Shown here piece by piece: positions 5,796 to 7,210 of a stretch of DNA of 7,210 nucleotides. The notes beneath the pieces are model-generated. The model had not been told where the DNA came from. It searched no databases and worked only from the letters and a program-made list of their open reading frames with translations. The stretch comes from Oceanospirillaceae bacterium (GTDB taxonomy: Bacteria > Pseudomonadota > Gammaproteobacteria > Pseudomonadales > Balneatricaceae): assembly GCA_003497765.1 (NCBI GenBank), contig DNNY01000074.1, forward strand, positions 1-7,210, given 5' to 3'. The position numbers and the translations under genes are program-made. How positions within the stretch are numbered: position 1 is the stretch's first letter; every line of letters starts with the position of its first letter.

Positions 5796-6497
5796 ATGTT
5801 ACAGCTAGAACGAACTATCTTTTGTTATATTCTTCTGTTTTCGATGTTAGGTGTATACCTTTCTATTTTTAATCAGTTTTATTTTGACACAGTTTATACT
5901 CTTGAAGATGGTGTGCTTGAATGGCTCACTGTGGTGGCTCTACTAACCACGATGGTGGTTTGTGTTAAACGATTGTTATGGGCTGGTTTTAGTCGTGGAT
6001 TACCATTCTTTTTTGTAACCCTTATGTTGACCTTATTTTTCCTATTTGGTGCTGGTGAGGAAATTTCCTGGGGGCAAAGGTTATTTAATTTTGAAAGCAA
6101 TGAGTTCTTTAAAACATATAATGCACAACAGGAGACCAATCTCCATAATATGACTATCAATGGTGTAAAGATCAATCAGCCCATATTTGGAACCGGTCTA
6201 GGGCTGATATTAATAACTTATCTTGCTGTATTAACTCCCCTTTATCATAAACAACCAACTATTCGCCGCTGGCTAGATAATTGGGCGGTACCCATGCCAA
6301 AGGGTTATCATATTATTGGTTATATTGTGATTATAGTGATGGTTGAAGTGGTAATTAAATCACTTTCAGATACTGGTCGTAGAGGGGAATTGACAGAGTT
6401 TGCAGGTGCTTTCTGGGTCATGCTAAATGTATTATTTCCACACAATATTAATAACTTCAGCAATATTACTTCTTCAAAAGCAGCAGATCAGCCATAA
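5796..6497 (+). CDS. Polytopic membrane protein of unknown function with EEISWGQR and NLHN motifs
   Basis: I cannot assign a function. The 233-aa product has about five to six hydrophobic segments (near 6-27, 41-61, 69-86, 130-149, 171-190 and perhaps 202-215). Directly after the third segment comes GAGEEISWGQRLF (E88, E89, W92, Q94, R95), then an amphipathic stretch ending in NAQQETNLHN (109-118, H117). Charged residues also lie in or beside the late helices (E184, E198, E201). I recall similar EEISWGQR...NLHN proteins in other bacteria as uncharacterised membrane proteins. The grouping of Glu, Arg, His and Asn near the membrane face would suit metal binding or hydrolysis, but that is inference. 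The ATG at 5796 is supported by AAGGA at 5781-5785, ten bases upstream. The reading frame is open further upstream, but that part lacks a ribosome binding site and overlaps the candidate promoter. Confidence 0.8.
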   Translation: MLQLERTIFCYILLFSMLGVYLSIFNQFYFDTVYTLEDGVLEWLTVVALLTTMVVCVKRLLWAGFSRGLPFFFVTLMLTLFFLFGAGEEISWGQRLFNFESNEFFKTYNAQQETNLHNMTINGVKINQPIFGTGLGLILITYLAVLTPLYHKQPTIRRWLDNWAVPMPKGYHIIGYIVIIVMVEVVIKSLSDTGRRGELTEFAGAFWVMLNVLFPHNINNFSNITSSKAADQP

Positions 6498-6506
6498 ATT
6501 GTATCT

Positions 6507-6541
6507 AAGGTCTATTTAGCTTCGTAAGCTATATAGACCTT
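6507..6541. terminator. Strong hairpin between convergent genes, likely bidirectional terminator
   Basis: AAGGTCTAT (6507-6515) pairs with ATAGACCTT (6533-6541), and TAGCTT (6517-6522) with AAGCTA (6526-6531). One T-T mismatch separates the two helices and the loop is CGT. The stem is therefore 15 paired bases plus one mismatch, 9 bp after the membrane-protein stop and 18 bp before the aminotransferase stop (opposite strand). No T-tract follows on either strand, so intrinsic termination is not certain, but the position between two converging genes fits that role. Confidence 0.55.
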
Positions 6542-6559
6542 ATCGCTAGCTGCTCAGTT

Positions 6560-7210
6560 TTATGCATTAGCCGGTATGGTCGTTAACCAGCCATGGGGGT
6601 CATCTGCTAAACCCCACTGAATATCATTAAGGGCTTTACGTAGGTCGCGAGTGGTCTTGCCCGGTTGGCCACTGCCCACTTGGTATTCTTGGCCCCGATA
6701 GATCAAGGTGCCGACCGAGGTTAGGACGGCCGCTGTGCCAGAGAGTGCCGCTTCACAGCCAGGTTTGGCAGCACGTTCCAATAACTCTTCAACACTTAAT
6801 TCACGTTCTTGTACGTCCATACCCCGATCACGGGCTAGGGTCAGAATAGAATTACGTGTAATGCCATGCAAAAAGGACTCATCAAGGGCTTTAGTGATTA
6901 CCTCATTGCCATCAAATAAGATAAAGTTAGCAGCGCCTGTTTCTTGCACATCTCCATTTGGGCAAAATAAAACCTGATCAGCATTAAGATCCTGTTTGGC
7001 TTTCATTATGGGGCCTAGGGCACTGGCGTAATTACCACCACTTTTGATCATGCCCATATGGGGTGCACAGCGCATGCCCTCTTCATTCAATAATACCCGC
7101 AAGGCAACTTCACCGCCGCCAGAGAAATAATCACCCACTGGTGACAATAAAACATATTGTACGGATTTGGCTGAAGGTGCAGCGGCTTTACCAACGGCAG
7201 GGTCTGTGCC
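6560..7210 (-). CDS. ilvE: Branched-chain amino-acid aminotransferase, C-terminal part (5' end outside window)
   Basis: Fold-type IV PLP enzyme that interconverts leucine, isoleucine and valine with their 2-oxo acids using glutamate/2-oxoglutarate. The window holds the last 216 residues; the frame is open to the right edge (GTDPAVGKAAAPSAKS...), so the TTG at 7147 is internal. The PLP lysine is in MIKSGGNYASALG (codon at 7043-7045). The glutamate that contacts the PLP ring nitrogen is in DVQETGAANF, and the phosphate-binding segment is SGTAAVLTSVG. KSGGNYA and the long form point to the eukaryote-like IlvE type II group rather than E. coli IlvE. The C-terminal PGKTTRDLRKALNDIQWG segment is intact and the stop at 6560-6562 is TAA. 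No other ilv or leu gene lies in view. Confidence 0.93.
   Translation of the reverse strand, partial: GTDPAVGKAAAPSAKSVQYVLLSPVGDYFSGGGEVALRVLLNEEGMRCAPHMGMIKSGGNYASALGPIMKAKQDLNADQVLFCPNGDVQETGAANFILFDGNEVITKALDESFLHGITRNSILTLARDRGMDVQERELSVEELLERAAKPGCEAALSGTAAVLTSVGTLIYRGQEYQVGSGQPGKTTRDLRKALNDIQWGLADDPHGWLTTIPANA

Noticed and set aside
5876..6130. Reading the unknown membrane protein as a CPBP/CAAX-type protease
   Set aside because: The CPBP motif needs three residues between EE and R, while here there are five. No FxxxH motif is present.
5894..6175. Antisense open frame inside the membrane-protein gene
   Set aside because: It is the complement of the conserved EEISWGQR region, with a low-complexity Ser/Thr/Arg product. 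The sense frame has the ribosome binding site and hydrophobic pattern.
6708..6977. Plus-strand open frame within ilvE
   Set aside because: It is a shadow of the aminotransferase coding sequence with no start signal.

Overview
The window looks like chromosomal DNA from a marine-type gammaproteobacterium. The copper ATPase and the prepilin peptidase closely resemble their E. coli and Pseudomonas counterparts. Base composition is moderate and even, coding density is high, and I see no insertion sequence, phage gene, CRISPR array, tRNA or rRNA. The organism assignment is inferred from protein resemblance recalled from memory, not from a search.

Layout, left to right. (1) The 3' third of a Cu(+)-exporting P-type ATPase (copA, +, cut by the left edge). 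It converges within 4 bp on (2) a complete type IV prepilin peptidase (pilD, -). A 200-bp divergent promoter region with a perfect 13-bp palindrome separates pilD from (3) a complete NAD(P)-dependent aldehyde dehydrogenase (+). This converges on (4) a secreted, cysteine-type glutathione-peroxidase-like protein (-), which lies downstream of (5) a TauE/SafE-family membrane permease (-). A second divergent region holds a long inverted repeat and a terminator-like hairpin. It precedes (6) a stand-alone class I glutamine amidotransferase (+) and (7) an unrecognised polytopic membrane protein with a conserved-looking EEISWGQR / NLHN signature (+). A strong 16-bp-arm hairpin separates (7) from (8) the C-terminal two thirds of a branched-chain amino-acid aminotransferase (ilvE, -, cut by the right edge).

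These genes do not form one obvious pathway. The window reads as separate housekeeping and stress loci in alternating orientation: copper export, pilus/secretion maturation, aldehyde oxidation, peroxide reduction, anion export and branched-chain amino-acid metabolism. The least explained parts are the EEISWGQR membrane protein and the TauE/amidotransferase divergent control region. I see no convincing evidence for a new multi-gene system.
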